A stretch of DNA of 64,000 nucleotides from Crocinitomicaceae bacterium (GCA_016708105.1 JADJGJ010000002.1:930001-994000), one strand, 5' to 3'; positions 1 through 10,419 are shown, counted from the stretch's first letter. Translations and numbers: made by a program. Notes: a model not told the origin generated them from the sequence alone.

Positions 1-1942
1 TTAAATCAACGCCGGCAAATCCTAATACCGCAGCAATCATTATCAATGGCATAATATTTACAAGCAGTGAAATGAGAACCATTTTTAATGAACGATAAAG
101 TAGCCCCATGATGAGTCCAATTAATCCAATAGAAATCAACAAACCAAACAGTAAGTTTTTTGAAAGATAACTCATGTTCAGGTCAAGCAAATGTCCTGTA
201 CCGGTCATTTTAAATTCAACCAAATTGGTATTGGTGCTGTCTGCAATGAATTGATTTAAGCCGGTATTTTTTTTGTTGATTTCTATCAAACCAATATCGC
301 CAATGGTGCTTGAAATTCTGCCATACTGTTCAGTTGAATCTACATAGATGTTCAGCATACCTTTTTTATCAAACTCTTTGATTTGTTCAATCATGTCGTT
401 GGCTTCACTTTCTTCAGGTAATTTGGCGTATGACAATTGTCCACCGTGTTGTGTGCGGTTGGCTAACTCCAATACACTGACAATTGAAAAACAATGTTTC
501 AATCCGTAATCTCTTTCAAGATAATTCTCAACTTTATTGATCTCTTTCAGTACTTCATAATCGTAAATAGTTTTTGATTGATCTTTCACGATGATTGCCA
601 TTTCAAACGGTCTCAGTCCCATGAATTCTTTATCAAAATATTCATAATCCTGTCTTATCTTACTTGACTTAGAAATGTCTTCAAGCAAATAATAATTTGC
701 TTTGATCATGAATGTGCCAATAGTGCTGATGACGGCAACAATAATTGAAATTATTAAAACCAATTTACGTTGTCTGATCAGCCAGCTGAATGTTTTGTGA
801 AGAATGCCATACCAAACACTCTCTGTAATTTCTTTTTCAACAATGCGGCGTGGCGGTTTTGTGATAAATAATAAACCTGGCAATGTGATATAGGCTAGCA
901 AAAATGACAGCATCACGCCAATTGCGGTGTACACTCCAAAATCTTGCACCGGTTCCATATTCACGGTGAGAAGCGTGATAAATCCAATAGCCGTTGTGAG
1001 TGATGTCATCAGGGTGGCAATACCTACTTCTTTGTATGCAGTGTAAATAGCTTGCAACTTAGTTTTGCCGGTGCGCAATTCATCCAAATATTTTGATACA
1101 AGATGAATGACATCAGACATGGCAACCACAAAAATGATAGATGGCAATACCGTTAATATTAAATTGATGGGTTGATTCACTAACACCATAAATCCGACAA
1201 TCCATCCCATTGACAAACCAACAATCACTAACGGAACCCAAATGCCCCAAATAGATTTAAACGTGAAAGCAAGAAAAATAATTACCAGTATAAAAGATAA
1301 TCCAATAAAAAATACAGTCTCATATTGCATCTTGTTAATGTAATATGACATACCAATGGCCCTGCCTGCATATTTTGTTTCGTCAAATTGTAAGGTTGCT
1401 ATATGTTCATCAATATGCTCTTTGAGTAAATCACATTTTTTCTTACTCATGTACTGCTGATGCTTGATGTAAACCATTAGGGCATCAGCTTTTTGATTAA
1501 TGAAAAAACCTACAAGTTCAGGGTGTTTGAATATGCGCGCTGAATCTTTTTCATACATACTTTCATCATCAATATGCAGATAAGGATTTTCAAATACCAT
1601 GGGTGAAAAAGGTGTTTTCACATATTCACTCATGCCGGTCAATGATTGTACTTCACGCACCAGCGTATCTTTTTTCAATGAATCAGTAAAAGCCTGTACT
1701 TTTTGTAAAAAATCTTTTTCAAAAACCCCATCATGATTTGTCAGAGCAACAAAAATAAAATCATTGTCTGATTCAAATCTCGCGCGGTGCTCTTTGAAAA
1801 ATACTGTCTCAGGATCCTCTTCAGGGAAAAACGCCTCAAAGTCATAATCAAAGCGAATATCTTTAATCAGATAAATTAAAAAAGCTGATATCAAAAGAGA
1901 TACCACCAAACTTACCTTTGAAAATTTCTTTAAACCTTCCAA
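1..1942 (-). CDS. RND/MMPL-family transporter, partial (C-terminus outside the window)
   Basis: The minus-strand frame is open from position 1942 to the left edge, about 647 codons. It starts with a short basic stretch (LEGLKKFSKVS), then a membrane helix and a large extracytoplasmic domain beginning KDIRFDYDFEAFFPEEDPET. Several hydrophobic helices follow, and the visible end reads SLKMVLISLLVNIMPLIM then AAVLGFAGVDL, which is typical of the second membrane block of hydrophobe/amphiphile exporters. Family members are usually near 780 residues, so roughly 130 are missing. No ATG lies near the N-terminus. A TTG at 1942 is the likely start, because an in-frame stop lies five codons upstream. 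The substrate cannot be told; lipids, hopanoids or drugs are known for relatives. It is divergent from the gene at 2014. Confidence 0.85.
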   Translation of the reverse strand, partial: MEGLKKFSKVSLVVSLLISAFLIYLIKDIRFDYDFEAFFPEEDPETVFFKEHRARFESDNDFIFVALTNHDGVFEKDFLQKVQAFTDSLKKDTLVREVQSLTGMSEYVKTPFSPMVFENPYLHIDDESMYEKDSARIFKHPELVGFFINQKADALMVYIKHQQYMSKKKCDLLKEHIDEHIATLQFDETKYAGRAIGMSYYINKMQYETVFFIGLSFILVIIFLAFTFKSIWGIWVPLVIVGLSMGWIVGFMVLVNQPINLILTVLPSIIFVVAMSDVIHLVSKYLDELRTGKTKLQAIYTAYKEVGIATLMTSLTTAIGFITLLTVNMEPVQDFGVYTAIGVMLSFLLAYITLPGLLFITKPPRRIVEKEITESVWYGILHKTFSWLIRQRKLVLIISIIVAVISTIGTFMIKANYYLLEDISKSSKIRQDYEYFDKEFMGLRPFEMAIIVKDQSKTIYDYEVLKEINKVENYLERDYGLKHCFSIVSVLELANRTQHGGQLSYAKLPEESEANDMIEQIKEFDKKGMLNIYVDSTEQYGRISSTIGDIGLIEINKKNTGLNQFIADSTNTNLVEFKMTGTGHLLDLNMSYLSKNLLFGLLISIGLIGLIMGLLYRSLKMVLISLLVNIMPLIMIAAVLGFAGVDL

Positions 1943-1949
1943 CCAATTA

Positions 1950-1982
1950 TTGTATTAATGCGTAAGCAAAGTTGTACATTTA
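1950..1982 (+). promoter_or_regulatory. Possible Bacteroidota promoter for the gene at 2014
   Basis: TTG at 1950-1952 and TACATTTA at 1975-1982 are separated by 22 bases. This is close to the Bacteroidota sigma-A consensus (TTG, 19-22 bases, TAnnTTTG), with the final G replaced by A. The start codon lies 31 bases downstream. Confidence 0.35.
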
Positions 1983-2013
1983 GTCTAATATCATAAACAA
2001 AAACAAAGAAATT

Positions 2014-3039
2014 ATGAAAAAGTTTTTACTACTTGGTTCAGTAGCAGCATCATTTGGAGTAACCGCCCAGTCTTATACCGCCGCTGATACCTTGCAGCCC
2101 GGAATGAGTGAAACCTATTATGTGATGGATAGCAACGCCGTTAATTTAGATGCTATCACCGGTTCAGGTGTTACCTGGAATTATTCAACCCTTTACGGTG
2201 AAATTGGTGTTGCTACAAATAGTGATGTGGTGCAATTGGCGTCTGCCGGAACCAACGCCGCTGATTTTCCTGAAGCTGAATACAATGATGATCTGGCTTC
2301 ATTTGCCTCAGTTTATTTTTCAAATAGTGCTGATTCTGTTACGGTGTATGGTTTTGTTTTCACCGTTGATGGGTTTGATGTGGTGTTGCACCATGATGCT
2401 AACCCATTAAAGGCAATGACTTTTCCGGCGGCTGTTGGTACAACTATTTCTGATGTTACTGCAGGAATCGTTGATGTGAATGGAGGATTTGCAACAGGTC
2501 TTACTACAGGCACTGCAAATGTTGATGTTGATGGGTTTGGTACTCTCATTGTTGGTGGCGACACCATTACCAATGTGTTGCGCGTGAAATTGGTTGAAAA
2601 TATTTCAACTGAAATTACAATCTTTCCTTTTCCAACTGATTACGGAACTGTAACCCGTACAATTTATTCATACTATCATTTGTCTTCAGGTAAACAAGCA
2701 ATCTTTCAGCACGCAACTATAGATATCAATACTACGCTGGTAAATGATTCTTTTAATGCTGTGTTTTATCATTCACTTCCTTCATATGTTGGAGTAGCTG
2801 AACAAAATGTAAATCATTTCTCGGTGTATCCTAATCCGGCAAGTGATTTTGTTACTGTAACTACTTCTGGTAATGCTTCACAAATGAGTATGTATACAGT
2901 AAATGGACAACTGGTAACTTCATTCATCAATCCACAAGTGGTTGAGACAATTGAAGTTTCTGAACTTCCAGCCGGTACTTATATCATTCAAGTAATTGAA
3001 AACGGTACAGCGGTTGAAGAAAAAATTATCGTAGAATAA
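2014..3039 (+). CDS. Secreted protein with T9SS type A sorting domain
   Basis: The 341-residue protein begins with a clear Sec signal peptide (MKKFLLLGSVAASFGVTAQ, cleavage near residue 19). The central 240 residues are rich in beta-strand-forming residues and resemble no enzyme I recognise. From about residue 265 the sequence has the T9SS C-terminal domain (SVYPNPASDFVTV, then MYTVNGQLV and LPAGTYIIQV), which directs export across the outer membrane and is removed on secretion. It is followed at once by a rho-independent terminator, so it is probably monocistronic. The family knowledge supports a surface or secreted location; the function is unknown. Confidence 0.9.
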   Translation: MKKFLLLGSVAASFGVTAQSYTAADTLQPGMSETYYVMDSNAVNLDAITGSGVTWNYSTLYGEIGVATNSDVVQLASAGTNAADFPEAEYNDDLASFASVYFSNSADSVTVYGFVFTVDGFDVVLHHDANPLKAMTFPAAVGTTISDVTAGIVDVNGGFATGLTTGTANVDVDGFGTLIVGGDTITNVLRVKLVENISTEITIFPFPTDYGTVTRTIYSYYHLSSGKQAIFQHATIDINTTLVNDSFNAVFYHSLPSYVGVAEQNVNHFSVYPNPASDFVTVTTSGNASQMSMYTVNGQLVTSFINPQVVETIEVSELPAGTYIIQVIENGTAVEEKIIVE

Positions 3040-3060
3040 TATAAATACCCCACATTTATA

Positions 3061-3092
3061 AAAGACCGGTAATTTACTGCCGGTCTTTTTTT
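3061..3092 (+). terminator. Rho-independent terminator after the T9SS protein
   Basis: A 9-base-pair stem (AAAGACCGG / CCGGTCTTT) with a 10-base loop is followed by a run of T. It ends the transcript of the gene at 2014-3039. Confidence 0.85.
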
Positions 3093-3137
3093 ATGTCTGC
3101 TTTTATTTCAGCATGAGTCATGTTTTGTTACAATAAT

Positions 3138-3145
3138 TAACTTTG
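3138..3145 (+). promoter_or_regulatory. -7 box (TAACTTTG) just before tsaC
   Basis: This is an exact match to TAnnTTTG and ends four bases before the GTG start of tsaC. No TTG lies at the proper upstream distance. If it is used, transcription would begin at or next to the start codon, giving a leaderless or nearly leaderless mRNA. Confidence 0.4.
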
Positions 3146-3149
3146 TTCT

Positions 3150-3710
3150 GTGAAAGCAGAAATAGATCAGGCAGCTAAAATTATTTCGCAGGGTGGAGTC
3201 ATTCTATATCCTACTGATACAATATGGGGTTTGGGTTGTGATCCGCAAAATACTGCAGCAATTGAAAAAATTTGTCAGATAAAAAAACGAAGTGAATCGC
3301 AACATTTTATTGTACTTGTTAACAGTGATTATTTGTTGAATAAGTACACGGATACTATTCCGGAAATTTGTTATGATTTGATGGACATGACAGAATCTCC
3401 TCTCACAATTATTTACCCGAAAGGCAAAAATGTGAGTAGCAAAATACTTGCTGAAGATGGTAGTATTGGTATACGCATGGTAAATCAATCTTTTTGCACA
3501 GCCTTGATGAATAAAACCAGAACCGGACTTGTTTCAACATCAGCCAATATCTCAGGTAAACCTTTTCCAGCATCGTATCATGATATTGATCCTGAAATCC
3601 TCAAGGCAGTTGATTACACGGTGAATGTTATGCATGACCAAGCACCTTCAAAACCATCGCGCATTATTAAAATTAATATGAATGGTGAATTCAAAATAAT
3701 CAGAAAATAG
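3150..3710 (+). CDS. tsaC: L-threonylcarbamoyladenylate synthase (Sua5/YciO/YrdC)
   Basis: The 186-residue protein makes threonylcarbamoyl-AMP from threonine, bicarbonate and ATP. This is the first step of the t6A37 modification of ANN-decoding tRNAs in the cytoplasm. The YrdC fold is shown by the nucleotide-binding motif YPTDTIWGLGCDP (about residues 20-32), the basic KKR stretch near residue 49, and STSANISGKPFP (about 128-139). The length is that of the short YrdC form without a Sua5 domain. The start is GTG. The stop codon overlaps the start of cca by one base, so the two tRNA-maturation genes are translationally coupled. Confidence 0.93.
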   Translation: MKAEIDQAAKIISQGGVILYPTDTIWGLGCDPQNTAAIEKICQIKKRSESQHFIVLVNSDYLLNKYTDTIPEICYDLMDMTESPLTIIYPKGKNVSSKILAEDGSIGIRMVNQSFCTALMNKTRTGLVSTSANISGKPFPASYHDIDPEILKAVDYTVNVMHDQAPSKPSRIIKINMNGEFKIIRK

Positions 3711-5131
3711 TGAACCTTAAAACGCATCTTCAACATAAAATATTTTCAGCCGTATCTGAAACAGCCAGAACAGAAAAAAAATCAGTTTTTGTTATTGGTG
3801 GATATGTGCGTGACCTACTCTTGGATCGCCCTTCAAAAGATATTGATTTTGTTGTGCTTGGTGATGGGTTAGAGTTTGCACAAAAAGTAGCCGCAAATTT
3901 GAATGTAGATAAGGTAGCATTGTATAAAAACTTTGGTACAGCTGCTTTTGTTTTTGATGGATTGGATATAGAATTTGTTGGTGCGCGCAAAGAATCATAC
4001 AACCGTGATTCACGTAAACCGGTAGTTGAAAATGGTAGCCTTGAAGATGATCAGAAACGACGAGACTTTAGCATTAACGCACTTGCCATTAGTTTATCAT
4101 CAACAACATTTGGTGAAGTGGTTGATCCGTTTGATGGCTTAACTGATTTAAAAAATAAATTAATTCGTACTCCACTTGAACCTGATCAAACCTACTCTGA
4201 TGATCCTTTGCGCATGATGCGTGCAATTAGATTTTCATCTCAATTGGGCTTTACAATTGAAAAAGAATCGCTGAAGTCTATTTCTCAAAATGCAGAGCGA
4301 TTGAAAATAATTTCTATTGAGCGCACCATGGATGAGTTTAATAAAATTGTTTTATCTGAAAAACCTTCACGTGGAATTTCACAACTTTTTGATACCGGAT
4401 TATTGCATTATTTTTTTCCTGAAATGATTGCCTTGCACGGGGTTGAAAATATTCAAGGCAAAGGACATAAAGACAATTTTTACCATACGCTTGAAGTATT
4501 GGATAATATTGCACGTGATACGGACAATCTTTGGCTAAGATGGGCAGCAATTCTTCATGATATTGCCAAGCCTAAAACCAAAAAATTTCAACCGGGCGTT
4601 GGTTGGACATTTCATGGCCATGAAGATTTGGGAGCGCGTATGGTCAAAAATATTTTTACCCGTTTAAAACTTCCGCTTGACAGCAAAATGCGATACGTTG
4701 AAAAATTGGTGCGACTTCATCTCAGACCTATTGCCTTGGTTAGTGGTGAAGTCACTGATTCTGCTGTGAGAAGATTGTTGTTTGAAGCCGGTGATGATGT
4801 GGATGATTTGATGACATTATGCAATGCGGATATCACTACTAAAAATGAATTCAAGATGGTGAAATACCGTCAGAATTTTGAAAAGGTGCGTGAGAAAATC
4901 AGAACAGTGGAAGAAAAAGACCACATCCGCAATTTTCAACCTCCGGTTTCAGGTGAAGAAATCATGCAGATTTTTAATATTGAACCTTGTAAAACGGTTG
5001 GTATTTTAAAAAATGAAATAAAAGAAGCTATCCTTGAAGGCCATATTCGTAATGATTATAATTCTGCATACGAGTTTCTTTTGAAGTCCGCTTCTGACAA
5101 AGGATTGAAGCCTTTCGTGCGCAAAGCATAA
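3710..5131 (+). CDS. cca: CCA tRNA nucleotidyltransferase with HD domain
   Basis: The 473-residue protein adds or repairs the 3' CCA end of tRNA, using CTP and ATP. The class II nucleotidyltransferase head shows GGYVRD (residues 30-35) and the catalytic DID pair (residues 44-46). A poly(A)-polymerase-type RNA-binding region follows, with DDPLRMMRAIRFSSQLGF. An HD phosphohydrolase domain comes next, with HD at residues 283-284 (AILHDIAKPK). The GTG start overlaps the tsaC stop codon. In some bacteria poly(A) polymerase is a close relative, but the length and HD domain fit the CCA-adding form common in Bacteroidota. Confidence 0.92.
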   Translation: MNLKTHLQHKIFSAVSETARTEKKSVFVIGGYVRDLLLDRPSKDIDFVVLGDGLEFAQKVAANLNVDKVALYKNFGTAAFVFDGLDIEFVGARKESYNRDSRKPVVENGSLEDDQKRRDFSINALAISLSSTTFGEVVDPFDGLTDLKNKLIRTPLEPDQTYSDDPLRMMRAIRFSSQLGFTIEKESLKSISQNAERLKIISIERTMDEFNKIVLSEKPSRGISQLFDTGLLHYFFPEMIALHGVENIQGKGHKDNFYHTLEVLDNIARDTDNLWLRWAAILHDIAKPKTKKFQPGVGWTFHGHEDLGARMVKNIFTRLKLPLDSKMRYVEKLVRLHLRPIALVSGEVTDSAVRRLLFEAGDDVDDLMTLCNADITTKNEFKMVKYRQNFEKVREKIRTVEEKDHIRNFQPPVSGEEIMQIFNIEPCKTVGILKNEIKEAILEGHIRNDYNSAYEFLLKSASDKGLKPFVRKA

Positions 5132-5305
5132 CTGTCAAAAATCCCACCAGTTCTAGGTTTGCATTCAACCAAGCTGTGTGAATAACTCTGTTGATGCGTG
5201 ATTTAAAGCATTTAGCAAAGGTTTTACTTTAGCATTGCCAAAATGTTATGTATTTCGTATGCCTGCATTTTGACGGTAAAAATAAGTAGTCACTAATACA
5301 ACACT

Positions 5306-5851
5306 ATGTTTGGATTACTAGTAAAGAAAAAGTTGGATTGCAATCAGCTGGCAAATGTCTTTGTGAACTCGCTGATTGAAGCAGTTGACAGTGGTTTTCC
5401 GGATATTGCAGAGATGATCAACGATGATCCTGCATTTATTCATCATCCGGGAATTGATTCTGCGTCTGCTGATCACTTTATTTTGATTGTCCTGGTTGGT
5501 AATCTCAGATATCTGGATGATCATTTTGAGGCTGATGATGCCCGTGAAATCAGATTAAAAATTATTGAAAAATTTGCAGCAGTGTATGATATGTCTCCTG
5601 CTGAATTTGACAAAATTATTGCTGAATATGATTCTTTTATTTCTCGTGTCAATCATCCTTCAAAAAATACGCTGTATGGTATGTCAAAGGCGTTATTCCA
5701 CAAACTCAATCTGAATGAATTTCAAGAGTCATATTTTAAAAGTATGCGCGCACCAAATCCTCTGTTTTTAAAGCGTATGGATGAAGTGATGATGAATTAC
5801 CTCTGGGATTGGGATGCATTTTTTAAAAAGCACAAACTACAAAGCGCATAA
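5306..5851 (+). CDS. Hypothetical protein, 181 residues
   Basis: I do not recognise the family. The protein is acidic, mostly helical by composition, and has no signal peptide or membrane helix, so it is probably cytoplasmic. Notable stretches are a helical segment with DSGFPDIAEMINDDPAF (about 30-47), a hydrophobic helix FILIVLVGNLRYLDDHF (about 58-75) and an aromatic end MNYLWDWDAFFKK. It stands alone, with 174 bases before it (a TACTTTAG -7-like box at 5225-5232) and a terminator directly after. The codon use looks like that of its neighbours. Confidence 0.8.
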   Translation: MFGLLVKKKLDCNQLANVFVNSLIEAVDSGFPDIAEMINDDPAFIHHPGIDSASADHFILIVLVGNLRYLDDHFEADDAREIRLKIIEKFAAVYDMSPAEFDKIIAEYDSFISRVNHPSKNTLYGMSKALFHKLNLNEFQESYFKSMRAPNPLFLKRMDEVMMNYLWDWDAFFKKHKLQSA

Positions 5852-5881
5852 CCTGAATACTTAACTGATTTACAAATTCAA

Positions 5882-5916
5882 AAGAGCAGTTGTTCACGCA
5901 GCTGTTCTTTTTTTTT
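5882..5916 (+). terminator. Rho-independent terminator after the 181-residue protein
   Basis: A 10-base-pair stem (AGAGCAGTTG / CAGCTGTTCT) with a six-base loop is followed by eight or more T. Confidence 0.85.
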
Positions 5917-6063
5917 GGTACCCATCTTCAAAAAAAATTTATAACTTGGACTGATTATTCAAAAAACTATTGGCATGATAAAGTCACTCTGTCTGTTTGA
6001 TTCTCGTGATCACCTGATAGACTTTTTATCCGCTGCTTTTATTAAAAACCAAAATCTAATTTC

Positions 6064-9000
6064 ATGAAAAAACTTTACTTCCTGGTTGCCTCGTGTCTCT
6101 TGGTAACCGGCGCTTTTGCTCAGCAAGTGGAGAAAACAGGACAGCCTGTTGGCGCAGGCGGAGGAATGCAAATTCTTCCCGCTTCTACCAAATTGGTTTC
6201 TACTGCTCCTTCCATTTCGGGTACAACAAGTTCAGGGCATAACTGTAAGGCCCATGATTTGACATCAGCTCATTTTGAGTCTGAAGGCTATAATTACGAA
6301 GACCTGATGGCAATTGATCATCAGCAGATAGCTGTTGAAGAGCCGGTGGGTATGAATAAAACGCCGGGAACAAACACGATCTCGGTGATTTTTCACGTGG
6401 TGTATAATAACCCAACTGAGAACGTTTCCAATGCATTAATCATGCAAGTGTTTAATGATTTGCAGGAAGATTATCAGCTACTAAATGCTGATGCGGTCAA
6501 TGCAAGAACAGGTTTTGGTTTTATTCCTGCTGATGCCAACATCAATTTTTGTCTTGCCACACAAGATCCAAGTGGTAATCCACTCTCTGAGGTAGGTGTT
6601 GAACGTGTTTCTACCAGTGAAGTTTGGTATGATTCAGACAACGGCGAAGAAAATAAAATGAAATCTACTGTTACAGGTGGAGCTAATATCTGGGATCGCA
6701 GCAAATATCTCAATATCTGGATTTGCGATATTTCAAACGGAGCTTCATCAGGTACTGCGGGGTATGCTTATCGTCCTGTTGGTGGTGTTTTGCCATCTGC
6801 AAGTATTGACGGTATCGTACTTGATTATAACTTGGGGATGAACAATGAAAATGTACTTACGCATGAGGTTGGACATTATCTTGGACTTGACCACACTTGG
6901 GGTGGATCAGGATCATGCGCTATGGATGACGGTTTTGCTGATACGCCAAATACAGCAGGTCCTTCTTTCAACTATTCAGGATCTTGTTCTGGTAACCAAA
7001 CTACTTGTTCAGGTATTCAAACACAATATGAAAACTACATGGATTACGCAAACTGTACCTGTATGTTTACTGCGCAACAAGCTAACCACATGTTAACTGT
7101 TTTGACCGGAATTCGCGGTTCTCTGCTTTTATCACCCGGTTGTGATCCAACTAATACTCCTCCGAATTCTGCCTTTACGGCCGATCTCGCTGACCCAATC
7201 ATTATACCGGTAGGCGCTACGGTAAATTTAATTGATCAGTCTACCAATGTGCCAACCGCTTGGGCTTGGGTTATCTCAGGAACAGCAGGTGTAAACTGGA
7301 ACTATGTGGGTGGAACTAACTCTTCATCACAAAATCCTTCTGTTACTTTTCTTACGGTTGGAACATACAATGTGACATTAACTGCATCTAATGTTTACGG
7401 TGCTGATGCAACACCTGCCGTTGAGACTGCTTATATACAAGTTGTGGCACCTGCTTCAGGTACGGCTTGTGATACCTTGAGAAATTATGATCCGGCTACG
7501 GAAGATTTGGCAGCCTATGTTTTGAGTGGTGCTGCTCCGTATTCTGATTGGGGTTATTTACCTGGTCATGGTGGTTATGATTTTACTACCGGTGCAGGTG
7601 GTTTATATAACATCACGCATTATGCTGATCGGTATGTGGCTACTTCTACTTCTGAAGTTAGACGACTTAGTTTCCCTGTCTTGGAAGTAACTGATCAAGG
7701 TGCTGCCGGATACATTAGAGTACAAGTTACCGGTGAAACGGCTGGTAGTCCAAATTCAACTATCTATGCTACTGACACAATTTATTTTGCTGATTTAGAT
7801 GAAGGTTTTTGGAATGAATTTGATTTTACAAATCCTGGAACAGTGACAGGTGCGTTTTGGGTAACCATGCAATTCTATTACGCAGCTCCGCAAGACACAG
7901 TAATCCTTGCTATCGTTGACTTGAATGATCGCGCTGCAACCACAGGTTTGAACACCATGAAAATGCAAATAAATAGTACCTGGTATACGTTAACCGATGC
8001 GTACGGAGTAAATTCTTCAATGTACATGGATGTGATGCTATCAAACGGACCGGCGCCTGTGGCTGATTTTACATTCAGTGATTCTGAAGTTTGTCCGGGT
8101 GGTGAAATTATTGTGAATGGTGCAAGTTCTCAAAACACAACCAACTATTATTGGTATCAAACAGATGATCCGTATACCACAACCATTGCCACAAGCAACG
8201 CAGGTGGTGCAACATTTGATTTTGCTGGTCCAGCCGGTGATTATGCAATCTATTTATTTGCTGACGGCTCATGTATGACTGATGCTGTTGTTTTACCGGT
8301 ATTAGTTAATCCGGCGGTGAATGCAACTGCAACGGTAACAAATACAACTTGCGGAAATAATAATGGTGCAATTACCGTGAATGCAACAGGCGGTGATGGG
8401 GTGTATGAGTATAAATTGAATAGTGGCGGATGGCAGACAACGAACGCGTTTACCAATTTACCTTCTGGTACATATACGGTATATGTAAGAACCGGTGGTG
8501 ATGGATGTGAATATTCTTTCACGGTAAATATTGCAACGTCTACTGCATTCTCTGCAACCGTATCAGCCAATCAGGATATTTGTCCGGGCGGCAATGCAAA
8601 CATTACTGCTGGTGGCGGTGTAAGTTACGTTTGGTCTACCGGCGGTACTTCTGCAACAGTAAACGTTACGCCAACTGTGACCACAGCCTATACCTGTTTG
8701 GTAACTAACGGATCCGGCTGCCAGTCATTGGTAAGTACAACCGTAACTGTTGATCCATTAGATGATGCAACATTTGATTTTTATGATTTCTGTTTTGGTG
8801 CATCTAACTCTGCAGTGAATATTGCAACGCCTGGTGGAACTTTCTCTTTCAATCCTGCTCCTGGTGATGGTGCAACTATCAATGCAACTACCGGTGAAAT
8901 TTCAAATGAGGTAGTTACTACAACTTACTCAGTTCAATACACAACAAGCGCAGTTTGTACTAACTCAAGTGTACAAACGGTATATGTAAATACTGCTGAT

Positions 9001-10419
9001 GATCCATCTTTCACAACCGGAAATTATTGTGCTGGTTCTGCTAATGCGGTTTCTGGTATTGCAACACCGGGTGGAACATTTACATACAATGGTGCTGATG
9101 CTTCTTCAATCAATGCTTCAACCGGTGTAATTACGGGAGGTGTTTCTGGTACTACTTATCAAATTACCTATACAACACCTGCAGGTGTTTGTCAGTCGGT
9201 TTCTGCTCCGGTTTCTGTCACTGTTAATCCTACTCCAACTATGTCTGCTGTTTCAAATCAGTCGGTGTGTGATGGGGCTAACTTTACAGGTATCACTTTC
9301 TCAGGAACTGGTGGAAGCACCTATGCTTGGACAAATACAAATAGTACTGTAGGTCTTGCCGGTTCTGGTTCTGGAAATATTTCTGCTTTTGCCGGAACGG
9401 GAACAACCGTTGGAGGATCTGATATTGTTGCTACGGTAACCGTAACTCCAACTATTGGATCATGTTCAGGTACTCCACAGAACTTTACCCTTACAGTGAA
9501 AGCATTACCTGATGTGGATGCCGGTATTGATCAAACCGTGTGTGAAGGTTCTTCTGTTACATTGAGTGGATCTGGTGCTGCTACTTACGCTTGGGATAGT
9601 GGAATCGTTGATGGGGTAGCTTTCACTCCATTAGTAGGTTCTACAACTTATACGGTTGTGGGTACAGCTTCAAACCTTTGTCAGAATTCTGATGCTGTGG
9701 TGGTGACAGTAAATGCTCAAGATGATGCTTCATTTGCTTCAACTGATATTTGCGAAGGTTCATCTAACGTTGTTTCAGGAATTGTTGTTTCAGGTGGTAC
9801 ATTTACGTATGACGGATCTGATGGTTCAACATTGAATCCAACAACAGGTGAAATTACCGGTGGTGTTGTAAATACCACGTATAACTTAATATACACTACT
9901 CCGGCTACCGGTTGTCAGGCTGTGTCAACACCTGTTGCGGTGACGGTATTCCCTAATCCAACTGCAGGTGGTACAGTAACTAGCAATGATACCGGTGCAG
10001 GTGATGGAAGCATTGACTTAACTGTTACCGGCGGAACGTCACCGTTTACGTATAACTGGGATAGCGGACAGACTACTGAAGATATCAGCGGATTAGCCGC
10101 AGGTGTTTACAATGTAACTGTTACAGATGATAATGGCTGTTTTGACTCTGAATCATTCGTAATCATTTCTCTAGTTGGGGTTGATGAAAATAATTTCAGT
10201 GGTTTGAGCATTTATCCAAATCCTGCTACCAACTTAGTGAATATTCAACTGCCAGGTGCATTCAATATTACACTGACAGATGCACGTGGAAGAATTGTTG
10301 CGCAAAAATCAGGCAATGATAATATGCAACTAGACCTTACATCGCTTGAGGCAGCAGTTTATTATGTGATGATTGAGCAAAATGACCAAATAGTGGTTAA
10401 ACGTGTAGTGAAACAATAA
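6064..10419 (+). CDS. Secreted pappalysin-like M43 metalloprotease with PKD, SprB repeats and T9SS domain
   Basis: The 1,451-residue protein starts with a signal peptide (cleavage near residue 20). The zinc site is HEVGHYLGLDH (His267, Glu268, His271, His277), with a Met-turn at Met326 (NYMDYANCTCMF), as in the M43 cytophagalysin/pappalysin family. A PKD-like module follows at about 365-465 and a jelly-roll-like region to about 670. Two SprB-type repeats occur near 760-830 and 1300-1365, around Ig-like repeats with a recurring pattern (xxGGTFxxNGxDGxxInxxTGeI). The end is a T9SS sorting domain (IYPNPATNLVNIQL). It is an extracellular endopeptidase, possibly acting on environmental protein. 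It has its own terminator and is monocistronic. Confidence 0.93.
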   Translation: MKKLYFLVASCLLVTGAFAQQVEKTGQPVGAGGGMQILPASTKLVSTAPSISGTTSSGHNCKAHDLTSAHFESEGYNYEDLMAIDHQQIAVEEPVGMNKTPGTNTISVIFHVVYNNPTENVSNALIMQVFNDLQEDYQLLNADAVNARTGFGFIPADANINFCLATQDPSGNPLSEVGVERVSTSEVWYDSDNGEENKMKSTVTGGANIWDRSKYLNIWICDISNGASSGTAGYAYRPVGGVLPSASIDGIVLDYNLGMNNENVLTHEVGHYLGLDHTWGGSGSCAMDDGFADTPNTAGPSFNYSGSCSGNQTTCSGIQTQYENYMDYANCTCMFTAQQANHMLTVLTGIRGSLLLSPGCDPTNTPPNSAFTADLADPIIIPVGATVNLIDQSTNVPTAWAWVISGTAGVNWNYVGGTNSSSQNPSVTFLTVGTYNVTLTASNVYGADATPAVETAYIQVVAPASGTACDTLRNYDPATEDLAAYVLSGAAPYSDWGYLPGHGGYDFTTGAGGLYNITHYADRYVATSTSEVRRLSFPVLEVTDQGAAGYIRVQVTGETAGSPNSTIYATDTIYFADLDEGFWNEFDFTNPGTVTGAFWVTMQFYYAAPQDTVILAIVDLNDRAATTGLNTMKMQINSTWYTLTDAYGVNSSMYMDVMLSNGPAPVADFTFSDSEVCPGGEIIVNGASSQNTTNYYWYQTDDPYTTTIATSNAGGATFDFAGPAGDYAIYLFADGSCMTDAVVLPVLVNPAVNATATVTNTTCGNNNGAITVNATGGDGVYEYKLNSGGWQTTNAFTNLPSGTYTVYVRTGGDGCEYSFTVNIATSTAFSATVSANQDICPGGNANITAGGGVSYVWSTGGTSATVNVTPTVTTAYTCLVTNGSGCQSLVSTTVTVDPLDDATFDFYDFCFGASNSAVNIATPGGTFSFNPAPGDGATINATTGEISNEVVTTTYSVQYTTSAVCTNSSVQTVYVNTADDPSFTTGNYCAGSANAVSGIATPGGTFTYNGADASSINASTGVITGGVSGTTYQITYTTPAGVCQSVSAPVSVTVNPTPTMSAVSNQSVCDGANFTGITFSGTGGSTYAWTNTNSTVGLAGSGSGNISAFAGTGTTVGGSDIVATVTVTPTIGSCSGTPQNFTLTVKALPDVDAGIDQTVCEGSSVTLSGSGAATYAWDSGIVDGVAFTPLVGSTTYTVVGTASNLCQNSDAVVVTVNAQDDASFASTDICEGSSNVVSGIVVSGGTFTYDGSDGSTLNPTTGEITGGVVNTTYNLIYTTPATGCQAVSTPVAVTVFPNPTAGGTVTSNDTGAGDGSIDLTVTGGTSPFTYNWDSGQTTEDISGLAAGVYNVTVTDDNGCFDSESFVIISLVGVDENNFSGLSIYPNPATNLVNIQLPGAFNITLTDARGRIVAQKSGNDNMQLDLTSLEAAVYYVMIEQNDQIVVKRVVKQ

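Noticed and set aside
3122..3127. TTTTG as the -33 element for the tsaC promoter
   Set aside because: It is only 10 bases from the -7 box, about half the needed distance.
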